NCBI GenBank assembly: GCA_902492895.1 | Contig: CABUNG010000002.1 | Coordinates: forward strand, 154,184-218,183 | DNA length: 64,000 nt | Origin: an uncultured Oscillospiraceae bacterium | Lineage (GTDB): Bacteria; Bacillota; Clostridia; Oscillospirales; Acutalibacteraceae | Reading direction: 5' to 3' | Part shown: piece by piece, positions 1 to 8,565 of the stretch | Position numbering within the stretch: position 1 is the first letter of the stretch | Layout: each line of letters opens with the position of its first letter | Made by a program: the position numbers and the translations under genes | Notes under the pieces: generated by a model | Told to the model about the DNA's origin: nothing | What the model saw: the letters and a program-made list of their open reading frames with translations, nothing else | Databases searched by the model: none

Positions 1-45
1 GCCGAGTACCATTTATCGACAGCGGAGGAGGCGGCTTCCCGATGA
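1..45 (+). CDS. 3' end of an upstream gene (partial)
   Basis: Frame 1 is open from the window edge to a TGA at 43-45 and would encode a 14-residue C-terminal tail. The TGA overlaps the ATG at 42 of the next gene in an ATGA arrangement, the usual translational coupling, and a GGAGGAGG ribosome-binding site lies inside the tail. By analogy with the second locus, where the corresponding permease follows a solute-binding-protein fusion, this could be the end of a substrate-binding protein. The tail is too short to identify by sequence, so both the gene and its role are inferences from context. Confidence 0.45.
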   Translation, partial: AEYHLSTAEEAASR

Positions 46-932
46 CCCTGCGCAGAGTCTGGCGTGAACATAAGGCCAAATATTTGATGCTGACGCCCTT
101 TGCTGTGATTTTCCTGGCGTTCACCGTGTTTCCGGTTCTGGCCAGCGTTGTGCTCAGTCTGACCTCGTTCAATATGGTGGAGTGGCCGGAATTCGTGTTT
201 TTCAAAAATTACATCGACCTGTTCCTGCACGATGAGGTGTTTTTGATCGCCTTGAAAAACACCCTGTTTTTCGCGGTGATCACGGGCCCTATCAGTTATC
301 TGATGTGCTTCGGGTTTGCCTGGGTGATCAACAATTTCTCCCCGAAAATCCGGGCGTTTCTGACGCTGGTGTTCTACGCGCCGTCGATTTCCGGCAACGC
401 CTATATGATTTGGAAGCTGATTTTTTCCTCCGACTCCCGGGGGTATGCCAATGCCGTTCTGATGAATCTGGGGCTGATCGACGAACCGGTCCTCTGGTTT
501 GCGACGAAGGAATACGTCATGCCGATCCTCATCGTCGTGCAGCTCTGGCTGAGTCTCGGCGTCAGCTTTCTGACCTTCATCGCGGGGTTTCAGACGGTGG
601 ATCATGCCTTGTACGAGGCCGGGGCCATCGACGGGATATCCAACCGCTGGCAGGAGCTTTGGCACATCACCCTGCCGGCCATGAAGCCCCAGCTGATGCT
701 GGGATCGGTGATGCAGATCACCAGCTCGTTTTCCGTGGGGGCGATCTCCATGGAGCTGGCGGGATTCCCCAGCGTGGAATACGCGGGGCATACCCTGCTC
801 ACCCACATGCAGGACTACGGCGTAACGCGCATGGAGATGGGGTATGCTTCGGCCATTGCCACCATTCTGTTTTTTCTGATGGTGTTCTGCAATCTGGCTG
901 TACAAAAGCTGCTCAGAAGGGTGGGTGAGTGA
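42..932 (+). CDS. Sugar ABC transporter permease, UgpA/LplB type (CUT1), first pair
   Basis: Inner-membrane subunit of a carbohydrate importer of the CUT1 class. The 296-residue protein has about six hydrophobic segments and, at residues 192-215, the EAA loop (EAGAIDG...LP) that docks the ATPase. It is closely related to the permease at 57890-58810, sharing the opening VLS-x-T-x-FNMV and the region around the EAA loop. The next permease gene overlaps its 3' end by eight bases, so the two are probably translationally coupled and form a heterodimer. No ATP-binding subunit is present in the window, so a shared MsmX-like ATPase is expected. The substrate is unknown; the glycosidases downstream suggest an oligosaccharide. 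Confidence 0.93.
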   Translation: MTLRRVWREHKAKYLMLTPFAVIFLAFTVFPVLASVVLSLTSFNMVEWPEFVFFKNYIDLFLHDEVFLIALKNTLFFAVITGPISYLMCFGFAWVINNFSPKIRAFLTLVFYAPSISGNAYMIWKLIFSSDSRGYANAVLMNLGLIDEPVLWFATKEYVMPILIVVQLWLSLGVSFLTFIAGFQTVDHALYEAGAIDGISNRWQELWHITLPAMKPQLMLGSVMQITSSFSVGAISMELAGFPSVEYAGHTLLTHMQDYGVTRMEMGYASAIATILFFLMVFCNLAVQKLLRRVGE

Positions 933-1809
933 CGTGCCCAGTATCGCCGCTGTTTACAGGCACATCAAATTCCGCCGCAAAAACCGCAGCATCGGCATGG
1001 ATATCCTCCTCGCCCTGTTTTTGGGTCTGTTCGCCGTGTTCAGCCTGTATCCGATGGTGTTCATCGCCAACAACGCCTTCAAGCCTCTCAACGAGGTGTT
1101 TTTGTTTCCGCCGCGGCTGTTCGTGCAGAATCCGACGCTGAACAATTTTCGGGATCTCTCCCTGGTGCTGGGGGATTCGTGGGTTCCGATCTCCCGCTAC
1201 ATATTCAACACGGTCTTTATTACGGCGGCGGGAACCTTCGGCACGGTGATCATCGGCTCCCTTGCGGCGTTTCCTCTGGCGAAATACCGCTTCCCGGGAT
1301 CCAAATTCATGTCGGGCGTGATCGTCTATTCCCTGATGTTCAACGCCACGGCGGCGGGGCTTGTCAACTATCTGACCATGTCGAAGCTGCATATGGTGGA
1401 TACCTACCTGGCCGTGACCATCCCCGCCATCGGCTCCACATTCGGGGTGTTCCTGATGCGGAACTTCATGTCCCAGATCCCGGATTCGGTCCTGGAAGCC
1501 GCCAAAATCGACGGCGCGGGAGAACTGAGCATTTTCGCGCGGATCATCATGCCGATGTCCAAGCCCGCGTGGATCACCCTGATCATCCTGTCCTTTCAGA
1601 GTTTTTGGGCGGAGTCGGGCGGGATGTACATCTACACCGAAAAGCTCAAGCCGGTTTCCTATGCCATTTCGCAGATCGTGACGGCGGGGGTGGTGCGCAC
1701 CGGTATGGCGGGCGCGGTATCCCTGATTATGCTGACGGTTCCCGTGGCGGTTTTCGTCGTGTCGCAGAGCAAAGTGGTGGAGACGATGGCCAACGCCGGC
1801 ATCAAGTGA
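925..1809 (+). CDS. Sugar ABC transporter permease, MalG/LplC type (CUT1), first pair
   Basis: Second membrane subunit of the importer, partner of the gene just upstream. The GTG start at 925 is chosen because AGAAGG lies at 915-920 and the start falls inside the end of the preceding gene. The 294-residue protein shows six hydrophobic segments and an EAA loop at residues 191-211 (EAAKIDGAGE...MP), and ends NAGIK, typical of this family. It is paralogous to the permease at 56981-57856: the FKP-x-x-E, FPPR-x-FVQ-x-PT and P-x-SRYIFN blocks are shared. The substrate is not determinable from sequence. Confidence 0.92.
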   Translation: MSDVPSIAAVYRHIKFRRKNRSIGMDILLALFLGLFAVFSLYPMVFIANNAFKPLNEVFLFPPRLFVQNPTLNNFRDLSLVLGDSWVPISRYIFNTVFITAAGTFGTVIIGSLAAFPLAKYRFPGSKFMSGVIVYSLMFNATAAGLVNYLTMSKLHMVDTYLAVTIPAIGSTFGVFLMRNFMSQIPDSVLEAAKIDGAGELSIFARIIMPMSKPAWITLIILSFQSFWAESGGMYIYTEKLKPVSYAISQIVTAGVVRTGMAGAVSLIMLTVPVAVFVVSQSKVVETMANAGIK

Positions 1810-1875
1810 GCGCCGCCGTATCGCTTCCGCCCGGAATCCGGGGAATTCACGCTGAAACAAAAGAGTGGGTGGGGT

Positions 1876-3297
1876 ATGACGAAAAAATGGTTTGCCGCCT
1901 GTATGGCGATGATCCTGGCGGTGGCGGGGCCGGTGGCGGTCTTAGCCGATAAGACGGACCAGCATCATTACACCTATGGACCGGACGGCATTGTGGAGAG
2001 CGTGCCGGGCTTTACCCTGGCGCGTACGCTGGAGGGCGCGGCGCTGCGTTCCGCCGACGATCTTGTCGTCGGCGGGGGGCGGTTGTATGTGGCGGACGCC
2101 CTGTCTGCGGCGGTTCATGTGTTCACCGCGGATACCTATGCTTATATCGCGACGGTTCCAAGCGGAGAGGAGGACGGCGGATGTCCCCTCGCCGGACCGA
2201 GCGGGCTCGCCTTCAGCGAAACGGAAAACGAACTGTATATTGCGGACCCGGCGGCGGAGCGCGTCTTTGTCCTGGACGGGGATACGCTGGAGAGGAAACG
2301 CACGCTCTCCCGGCCGGACGATATGGCCGGGGATACCGCGTTTGCCCCCTATAAGATTGCCGTGGACGGACTGGGCCGCCTGTACATCGTGGTGCGCAAT
2401 TCGCACGAGGGCCTTGTGGAACTCCATCCGGACGGGAGCTTTTCCCGTTATCTGGGGCTGATCAAGCCCAAGATCAATCTCGTGGAGGTTTTCTGGAGGT
2501 CCCTGGCCAGCGATGCCCAGAAAAAGCAAATGGCCAAAGCGTATGCCCCCTCCTTCGGCGGGGTGGATCTCGATGCGGACGGCTTCGTCTTTTCCGTCAC
2601 GGCCGACGCTTCGTCGGAGGATAAACTCTTCCGGTTTAACGCCAAGGGCGACAACGTGATCCGGTCGGAGGGATATGGCGCGCTCATCGGCGATATTCCG
2701 GAGTATTTTGAGCACAGCGACACCGGCAGCATCTTTGTGGATGTAGCGGTGACGGATTTCGGGGCTTACGCTGCGCTTGACAGGCAGAACGGCCGGATTT
2801 TCGTGTACGATTTCGACGGATACCTGATCACGATTTGTTCGGGACTCGGATATATGAAAGGGGATCTGGCCGAAGCGTCGGCGGTCGCCTGGAATGGGTA
2901 CGATCTGCTGGTGAGCGACCGGGAACGGGGCGCCGTCCTGGTGTATACGGCCACCGATTTTGGAAAAACGGCACTGATGGCAGTGGAAAGCTATCACAAG
3001 GGCGCGTGGAACGAGGCCACGGCCTATTACCGAAAGGCGCTCGGCTATAACGCGAACTTTTACGCCGGCTATTCCGGGATCGGCCGTAATTATCTGATGG
3101 AGCGGAACTTTTCCGAGGCGGTTTATTACTATAAGCTGGCCCGGGACGACGAAGGCTATTCCCAGGCTTTCCGGGGATACCGGGAAGAGCGGATCCAGCG
3201 CTATTTCGGCTGGTTTGTGGCGGCCTTCTTTCTGTTGGCGGCGGCCTTTGTCTATACGGAGATCCGATACGCCAGGCGGAAGGGGGGAGAGAGGTGA
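1876..3297 (+). CDS. Exported NHL-repeat/TPR protein with C-terminal membrane anchor
   Basis: The 473-residue protein has an N-terminal signal peptide (residues 1-24, ending VLA), a region of NHL-like beta-propeller repeats (about 30-360, with recurring LYVADA/LYIADPAAERVFVLDG blocks), a short TPR-like helical segment (about 370-435) and one membrane helix near 443-463 followed by a basic tail. The propeller would therefore lie outside the cell. NHL propellers usually bind proteins or glycans; no catalytic residues are apparent. It corresponds to the N-terminal two-thirds of the fused protein at 54815-56839. It overlaps the Yip1-like gene by four bases (GTGA), so the two products are likely made together. 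The function is unknown; a sensor or assembly role in the uptake complex is inference. Confidence 0.8.
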   Translation: MTKKWFAACMAMILAVAGPVAVLADKTDQHHYTYGPDGIVESVPGFTLARTLEGAALRSADDLVVGGGRLYVADALSAAVHVFTADTYAYIATVPSGEEDGGCPLAGPSGLAFSETENELYIADPAAERVFVLDGDTLERKRTLSRPDDMAGDTAFAPYKIAVDGLGRLYIVVRNSHEGLVELHPDGSFSRYLGLIKPKINLVEVFWRSLASDAQKKQMAKAYAPSFGGVDLDADGFVFSVTADASSEDKLFRFNAKGDNVIRSEGYGALIGDIPEYFEHSDTGSIFVDVAVTDFGAYAALDRQNGRIFVYDFDGYLITICSGLGYMKGDLAEASAVAWNGYDLLVSDRERGAVLVYTATDFGKTALMAVESYHKGAWNEATAYYRKALGYNANFYAGYSGIGRNYLMERNFSEAVYYYKLARDDEGYSQAFRGYREERIQRYFGWFVAAFFLLAAAFVYTEIRYARRKGGER

Positions 3298-3917
3298 ACG
3301 CTCTTTTGGCGGATACCCGCTATGTGTTCTATACGCTGGCACATCCGTTTAACGGGTTCTATGAGCTGCGTTTCCACCGCCGGAAAAACTGGGTTCTGAT
3401 CGGCCTGCTGTATCTGCTCTACGGCGCCGTCCAAATTTTCAAGACCTATTATGCCGGTATGCTGGTCGGGACGGACGCGTACGGCACCAACAATCTGCAG
3501 GTGTTTGCGTTTTCCCTGTTTCCCTTTCTGCTGTTCGCCCTCTCCAACTGGAGCGTGACGACGCTGTTCGACGGCAACGGATCCATGGGCGATGTCCTGA
3601 TGGTGATGGCCTACGCGCTGTTTCCCAAGATCCTCACCGATATCGTCTACACGGTTTTGTCCAATGTGGTTGTCAGCGAGGAACTGGTGATTTTGAACGT
3701 CATCGGCGGATTCGGCCTGGTGCTTTTCTGTTTTCTGACGTTCTGCGGTCTCTGCGTCGTGCATGAATATCTGCCGGCGAAAAACATCCTGACCATTCTG
3801 GCGACAGCCGCCGCGGCGCTGGTGATCCTGTTTATCGGCATGCTGTATCTGCAGATCATGAGCAAGCTGGTCGGATTTGTTTCGACGGTTGTGCTGGAAT
3901 TAGCGAATAGGAGGTAA
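3294..3917 (+). CDS. Yip1-family multispanning membrane protein
   Basis: The 207-residue protein has five or so hydrophobic helices and the general layout of Yip1/YIP1-family membrane proteins. It begins with a GTG overlapping the stop of the NHL/TPR gene. The order of a polar AHP-x-N-x-x-YE segment, a loop containing DGNG(S/T), and a late HEY motif matches the C-terminal part of the fused protein at 54815-56839 (HP-x-D-x-x-YE, DGKGT, HDY). In this locus the module is a separate gene; in the other it is fused. Yip1-like proteins next to CUT1 transporters and DUF5696 proteins have no established function. The family name rests on pattern recognition and should be checked by profile search. Confidence 0.72.
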   Translation: MNALLADTRYVFYTLAHPFNGFYELRFHRRKNWVLIGLLYLLYGAVQIFKTYYAGMLVGTDAYGTNNLQVFAFSLFPFLLFALSNWSVTTLFDGNGSMGDVLMVMAYALFPKILTDIVYTVLSNVVVSEELVILNVIGGFGLVLFCFLTFCGLCVVHEYLPAKNILTILATAAAALVILFIGMLYLQIMSKLVGFVSTVVLELANRR

Positions 3918-3921
3918 AAGC

Positions 3922-6525
3922 ATGCTGAAAAGCCTGCGCCGCATATCGATCGTCAAGCTGGCCGTTCCGCTTGTGCTGATCCTTCTGATATATCCGGTGG
4001 CGCTCTGCATCGTCCGGGCCAATGTCCGGGCGGAAACCGCGGCCCCGCCGCCTCATCGGTCCCTTTCGCCGGAAACCGGCGACATCGCCTTGTCGGAAGG
4101 ACTCGTCGAGATCGCCCGGGAAGGCACCTTCCGCGCTCAGCTCGATACGCAGACACTGGATGTACAGGTGACGGATGAGGCGTCCGGCCGGACGTTCCAT
4201 TCCCTGTCCACCGATCCCGCCGCGCCGCCGGTGGCCAGATCGCCGCTTGTGATCCGGTTTCTGAGCCAGGACCGCGCCACGTACGAATGGAATGCGTACA
4301 CCAACTCGATCGCGAACCAGTGGTATTGCCTGAAAAGAATCGAGAACGGCGTGCGGATCCAGTTTGATTTCCAGGAAACCGATATTTACCGTTTGTATGA
4401 ATATATCCCGCGGTATATGTCGATCGAGCGGTATGAGGAGATCTTTGTGGGGCGGCTGGAAACGCTGACTGAGCAAGGGGAGATCACGCCCGAACAGACG
4501 GCGCTGTATCAGCGGGCGCTCAAGGCCTTTTACGCCAAGGACGCGGCTAAGGGCTATTATTACAGCAAATCGTCCGGCCTGCCGCCCGCGTCGGTGGTCA
4601 AGTCGCTGGTGGAATTTACAAAGGCGATTCGGTATACCGCCGAGGAATTGGTCCAGGACAACGATATGTACGGCATCGTCACCGAGTTCAAAGAGCCCGC
4701 GACCTTTACCGTGTACATGGAGATCACCTTCCAAAACGGCGAACTGACGGTCAATATCCCCGTGTATGAACAAAAGAGCGGCAACGATTTTTATACGCTT
4801 CAGAATGTGAGCGTGTGCCCGGCTTTTGACTGCTGGGCGGGGGAAAAGAACGACGGATATATCTTTGTTCCGGACGGCGCGGGGATGCTGATCGCCATGG
4901 ATTCGGGCAACAGCGCCTATCCGGTTTACAGCCGAGCGGTGTACAACAGCGACCTGTTTGATACGAAATTCCAAAAGTCCGATTTTGAGGAAGGCGTGTT
5001 CCTGCCGGTTTTCGGGATGTACGGCCAGGACGGACAGGGCCGGTCGTCCGGTTTCATGGCGGTCATCGACAGCGGAGCGGAGCTGGCGCAGATTTCGGTC
5101 AACCTCAAGAGCGGCGCCGCCGACGGAACGGGCAGTCTGTACAACGCGGTGTATGCGTCGGCCGATACGATGCAGTACGCCATGGTCAACATATACGGAC
5201 CCTATGCGAAGGAGACGGCCAACCATCTGGAATCCACGGGGCTGATCGATTTCGATTTTACCGTGCGCTATCGGTTCTATACTCAGGACGCGGGGTACGG
5301 CGCGTTTGCGCAGGACTACCGGCAGCAGCTGATCGACGCGTATGGGCTGGAGGTTTCTTACGATTCCCGTCCCAAGCTCTTTGTACAGATGGCGGGGGCC
5401 TTCACCGTCTGGGACAAATGCCTGGGAATCCCCTACGACGCCACGGTGTCGATGACCACCTACCGGCAGGCGCTGGATATTCTGGACGATCTCGCGGATA
5501 TTCCCCTTGTCGCCAATTATCAGTATGGGTTCAACGGCGGACGGATGAATACCGTCGGCAACCGCGCGAAGCTGGTGGCGGCCAACGGATCCAAAGACGA
5601 TCTCGAGTCCCTGCTGGCCCGCTCGTCTTCCCACAGTGAGGTGTTCATGGAGGCCAGCCTGATGCGGGTATACCGCAAAGGGACGGTGTTCGACGACAGC
5701 CGTTTTTATCTGACCGGTTTCGGCGGAAAGACGGATTGGCGCAGCGCCTTCAACGACGTGTGGAGCCCGGACGGCACCTTTTATACGCCGTATCGGTATT
5801 CCCTGTACTATTTGATCCACCCGCGGTATCTGTCGGCCGTGACCGACGGTTTTCTGGAACAGGCCGGGGCTTATCCCAACATCGCCCTGACCGATTTTGG
5901 AAACCAATATTACGGAAACTATAGCCGCGGCGGCATCGTGGATCCCATAACGGCCAACCAGAGCGTGCTGATCCCCAACCTGAAAAAGCTGGCCGGGCAG
6001 AAAACCCTGGCGCTGGACAATCCGAACGCCGACCGGTTTATGTACGCGGCGTATGCCCTGAACGTCTCGCGGGAATCGAGCGATTACGGCGTTTCCTACA
6101 CATCCGTTCCCTTCCGCCAATTGGTGATGAACGGCATCACGGAATATACGACGCTGGATGTCAACGGCAGCGGATCGTCTCCGGAGACTTTTCTGCTGCA
6201 GGCGCTGGAACTGGGGTCTATCCCGAAATTCTCGGTGATCGCGGAAAAACCGGACGTTTTGATGGAGTCGCGCATCTCCGCGTATTACGCGGCCGCCTAT
6301 GAAACGGTGGCTCCGTCTATCAAGAGCCTGTATGCAGCCTACAAGGAAGCCTTTTCCAGGATCGGGACAAAAGAGATCGCCGGTCACGAGACCCTGCTCC
6401 CGGGTGTGTACAGGACGACATACGGCAACGGCGTGCGGGTGCTGGTCAATTACAATGCCTACAGCGTGAGCGTGGGGGAAGAGACATTGGAGCCGTGCGG
6501 GTATGCCATTCTTCCCGCGGGATGA
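3922..6525 (+). CDS. Large exported DUF5696-like protein
   Basis: The 867-residue protein begins with a signal anchor or signal peptide (hydrophobic residues about 12-32). The extracellular part has a beta-rich N-terminal region followed by a likely alpha/beta barrel-like region. It aligns along its length with the 744-residue protein at 52588-54822, including the GYIFVPDGAGML/GYFFIPDGCGALM block, the LPVFG/FPVYG block, the MAYR-like DYRQ segment and the closing R-x-LVNYNAYSV strand. I recognise both as resembling the DUF5696 family that commonly sits beside CUT1 transporters. The overall shape resembles glycoside hydrolases but I cannot assign a catalytic pair. It starts four bases after the Yip1-like gene, with GGAGG at 3910-3914. 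Confidence 0.7.
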   Translation: MLKSLRRISIVKLAVPLVLILLIYPVALCIVRANVRAETAAPPPHRSLSPETGDIALSEGLVEIAREGTFRAQLDTQTLDVQVTDEASGRTFHSLSTDPAAPPVARSPLVIRFLSQDRATYEWNAYTNSIANQWYCLKRIENGVRIQFDFQETDIYRLYEYIPRYMSIERYEEIFVGRLETLTEQGEITPEQTALYQRALKAFYAKDAAKGYYYSKSSGLPPASVVKSLVEFTKAIRYTAEELVQDNDMYGIVTEFKEPATFTVYMEITFQNGELTVNIPVYEQKSGNDFYTLQNVSVCPAFDCWAGEKNDGYIFVPDGAGMLIAMDSGNSAYPVYSRAVYNSDLFDTKFQKSDFEEGVFLPVFGMYGQDGQGRSSGFMAVIDSGAELAQISVNLKSGAADGTGSLYNAVYASADTMQYAMVNIYGPYAKETANHLESTGLIDFDFTVRYRFYTQDAGYGAFAQDYRQQLIDAYGLEVSYDSRPKLFVQMAGAFTVWDKCLGIPYDATVSMTTYRQALDILDDLADIPLVANYQYGFNGGRMNTVGNRAKLVAANGSKDDLESLLARSSSHSEVFMEASLMRVYRKGTVFDDSRFYLTGFGGKTDWRSAFNDVWSPDGTFYTPYRYSLYYLIHPRYLSAVTDGFLEQAGAYPNIALTDFGNQYYGNYSRGGIVDPITANQSVLIPNLKKLAGQKTLALDNPNADRFMYAAYALNVSRESSDYGVSYTSVPFRQLVMNGITEYTTLDVNGSGSSPETFLLQALELGSIPKFSVIAEKPDVLMESRISAYYAAAYETVAPSIKSLYAAYKEAFSRIGTKEIAGHETLLPGVYRTTYGNGVRVLVNYNAYSVSVGEETLEPCGYAILPAG

Positions 6526-6566
6526 TGCGGGGCGGACCGGTCTCCCGGGATGCGAAAGGGTGAATC

Positions 6567-7520
6567 ATGAGTATGGGAAACAGAACAAAACCCGCTGACG
6601 CTCTGCGCGTGCGCAGACGCCGCCTGACCTTCCAGAACATGCGGAAAGTCCATGCCTTTGTGTTTTTGCTGCCGTGGATGATCGGCTTTCTCCTGTTTTT
6701 TGCCCTGCCGGTTGTCCACACGCTGGAGTACTCGTTTTCCCAGGTGTCGGTGGCCGATCAGGGCGGCATGAATCTGGCATTTCACGGCGTGGAAAACTAC
6801 ATCGCGCTGTTCCGGACCGAACTGAGCTCGAAAGGGCAGCCGTTCCTGCGGGTTTTCGTCGAAGAGAACGCCCGGATTCTGATCAGCGCGCCGATCATGC
6901 TGGTGTTTTCGTTGTTTTGCGCCATTCTTCTCAACGCGAATTTTAAAGGACGCAGCGTTGTGCGGGTGATTTTTTTCCTGCCGATCGTCACCGGGCTGGA
7001 CATTGTGCAGAAGCTGCTGGCCGTCACAAGCGGCACCAGCATGGCGGACTTTTCCATCGACTCGTTTTTTTCCAGCGGGTTTCTCATGGATGCGCTGCGC
7101 GAAAGCTCCTTTTTGCCCGAAACGGTCACGGAGTATATCGCCGGCGCCGTGTCCGGCATCTTTCAGGTGGCTTCCGGCTGCGGCGTGCAGATTCTGATCT
7201 TCCTGGCGGGGCTCCAGTCGATCAACCGCAGCCTGTACGAGGTGGCGCAGATCGAGGGCGCCACCTCGTATGAAACCTTCTGGAAAGTGACGTTTCCCAT
7301 GCTGGGCAACGTGACGACCTTCGTGGTGGTTTACAGTTTTGTCGATCTGTTCCTCGCCTCCAGCATCGCGTCCGAGATCTACAATTACGCGTTCATGCGG
7401 GCCAACATCGGGCTGGGCGCGGCCCTGTCCTCGCTCTTCATGGTGAATGTGCTGCTGGATCTTCTGCTGATGCTGGGAATTTTGAAACTGCTGTCCGGAA
7501 GAGGGAGGAGGCGTGCGTAA
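6567..7520 (+). CDS. Sugar ABC transporter permease, UgpA type (CUT1), second pair
   Basis: First membrane subunit of a second importer in this locus. The 317-residue protein has a basic N-terminus, about six hydrophobic segments, and an EAA loop at residues 225-248 (EVAQIEGATSYETFW...P). There is an unusually long polar insertion between helices around residues 155-190 compared with the first-pair permease. The same insertion is present in the paralogue at 51612-52559. The next gene overlaps its stop codon by one base. The presence of two permease pairs suggests either two substrates or two assemblies of one importer; the sequence does not decide. Confidence 0.92.
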   Translation: MSMGNRTKPADALRVRRRRLTFQNMRKVHAFVFLLPWMIGFLLFFALPVVHTLEYSFSQVSVADQGGMNLAFHGVENYIALFRTELSSKGQPFLRVFVEENARILISAPIMLVFSLFCAILLNANFKGRSVVRVIFFLPIVTGLDIVQKLLAVTSGTSMADFSIDSFFSSGFLMDALRESSFLPETVTEYIAGAVSGIFQVASGCGVQILIFLAGLQSINRSLYEVAQIEGATSYETFWKVTFPMLGNVTTFVVVYSFVDLFLASSIASEIYNYAFMRANIGLGAALSSLFMVNVLLDLLLMLGILKLLSGRGRRRA

Positions 7521-8536
7521 TGGGGAACCGGAATGTGTCCAAACAGCGGCGGGATATGTGGATCAAAGGCGGACTCGACCCGGCATACGGCAAACGGGTC
7601 CTGCAGAAGGGCGTTTTCCGAATTTTTCTTTATACGCTCCTATTCGGGCTGTCCTTCACCATGCTCTATCCCCTCATCAAAGTCCTGCCCGCTGTTTTCA
7701 GCGATTTTTCCACGCTGGACGACCCCAATGTCGTCTGGGTGCCCACAAAGCTGTCGCTGCTGAGCTTCACCGCGGCGATCCGCATCGGGTTCGGAAACGG
7801 CATGACGGTGCTGCTTTCCCTGCTGTACAGTGCGGTGATCGCCGGTATCCAGATTTTTTTCAGCGCGCTGGCCGGATATTCTCTGGGGCGTGTCCGGTTT
7901 CCTCTGCGCAATCTGATGATGGTGCTGGTGGTCGTGACCATCGTCGTGCCGCCGCAGACCCTGCTCATCCCGCAGTATCTGCGGTTTCAGAAGTTCGACA
8001 TATGCGGGATTTTCACGCTGCTTACCGGAGAACCGCTCAACCTTCTCAACCAGCCCTATACCCTGTATCTGCTGGCGGCCACGGGCTTCGGCATCAAGCA
8101 GGGGATCTTCATCTTCATTTTCCGCCAGTTTTTCAAGGGACTGCCGATCGAGCTGGAGGAAGCGGCGTTTATCGACGGATGCGGGTTTTATAAAACGTTT
8201 TTCCGCATCTCGCTGCCCAATGCCATGCCGGCTCTGGTGACGGCGCTGTCCCTCGCCTTCGTGTGGAATTACGGCGACACCTATTATACCGGGTATTTCC
8301 ATCCGGGCGGCCCCTATATCGCCAGCCGCCTGTCACGGGTGTTTTTCAGCGCCGATATCCCGCGGATGCTGGAAAACATCGGCCGCTGGTACGGAATCCC
8401 GTATACGAGCGTCTTTACGTTCGATGCCATCAAGTACGCGGCGGGCCTGCTGTACATCCTGCCGATTCTGCTCTTTTTCTTTATCGCCCAGCGGCGGCTG
8501 GTGGAAAACTTCGAACAAAGCGGCATCGTGGGATAA
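7520..8536 (+). CDS. Sugar ABC transporter permease, MalG type (CUT1), second pair
   Basis: Partner of the permease immediately upstream; the ATG shares a base with the preceding TAA (TAATG), typical of coupled translation. The 338-residue protein has six hydrophobic stretches, an EAA loop at residues 213-237 (EEAAFIDGCGFYKTFF...LP) and ends with the QSGIVG signature of this class. The closest relative in the window is the permease at 50612-51562, which shares the VP-x-Q/IPKQ-x-x-x-P and FFK-x-x-P segments. A glycosidase gene follows after 29 bases on the same strand, so transport and cleavage are probably co-expressed. Confidence 0.92.
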   Translation: MGNRNVSKQRRDMWIKGGLDPAYGKRVLQKGVFRIFLYTLLFGLSFTMLYPLIKVLPAVFSDFSTLDDPNVVWVPTKLSLLSFTAAIRIGFGNGMTVLLSLLYSAVIAGIQIFFSALAGYSLGRVRFPLRNLMMVLVVVTIVVPPQTLLIPQYLRFQKFDICGIFTLLTGEPLNLLNQPYTLYLLAATGFGIKQGIFIFIFRQFFKGLPIELEEAAFIDGCGFYKTFFRISLPNAMPALVTALSLAFVWNYGDTYYTGYFHPGGPYIASRLSRVFFSADIPRMLENIGRWYGIPYTSVFTFDAIKYAAGLLYILPILLFFFIAQRRLVENFEQSGIVG

Positions 8537-8565
8537 GTCCCGCGGCCGAAAGGGAGGATATCCGA

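Noticed and set aside
3856..6387. Long antisense open frame opposite the DUF5696-like gene
   Set aside because: Shadow frame in GC-rich DNA. The plus strand carries a signal peptide and a clear paralogue.
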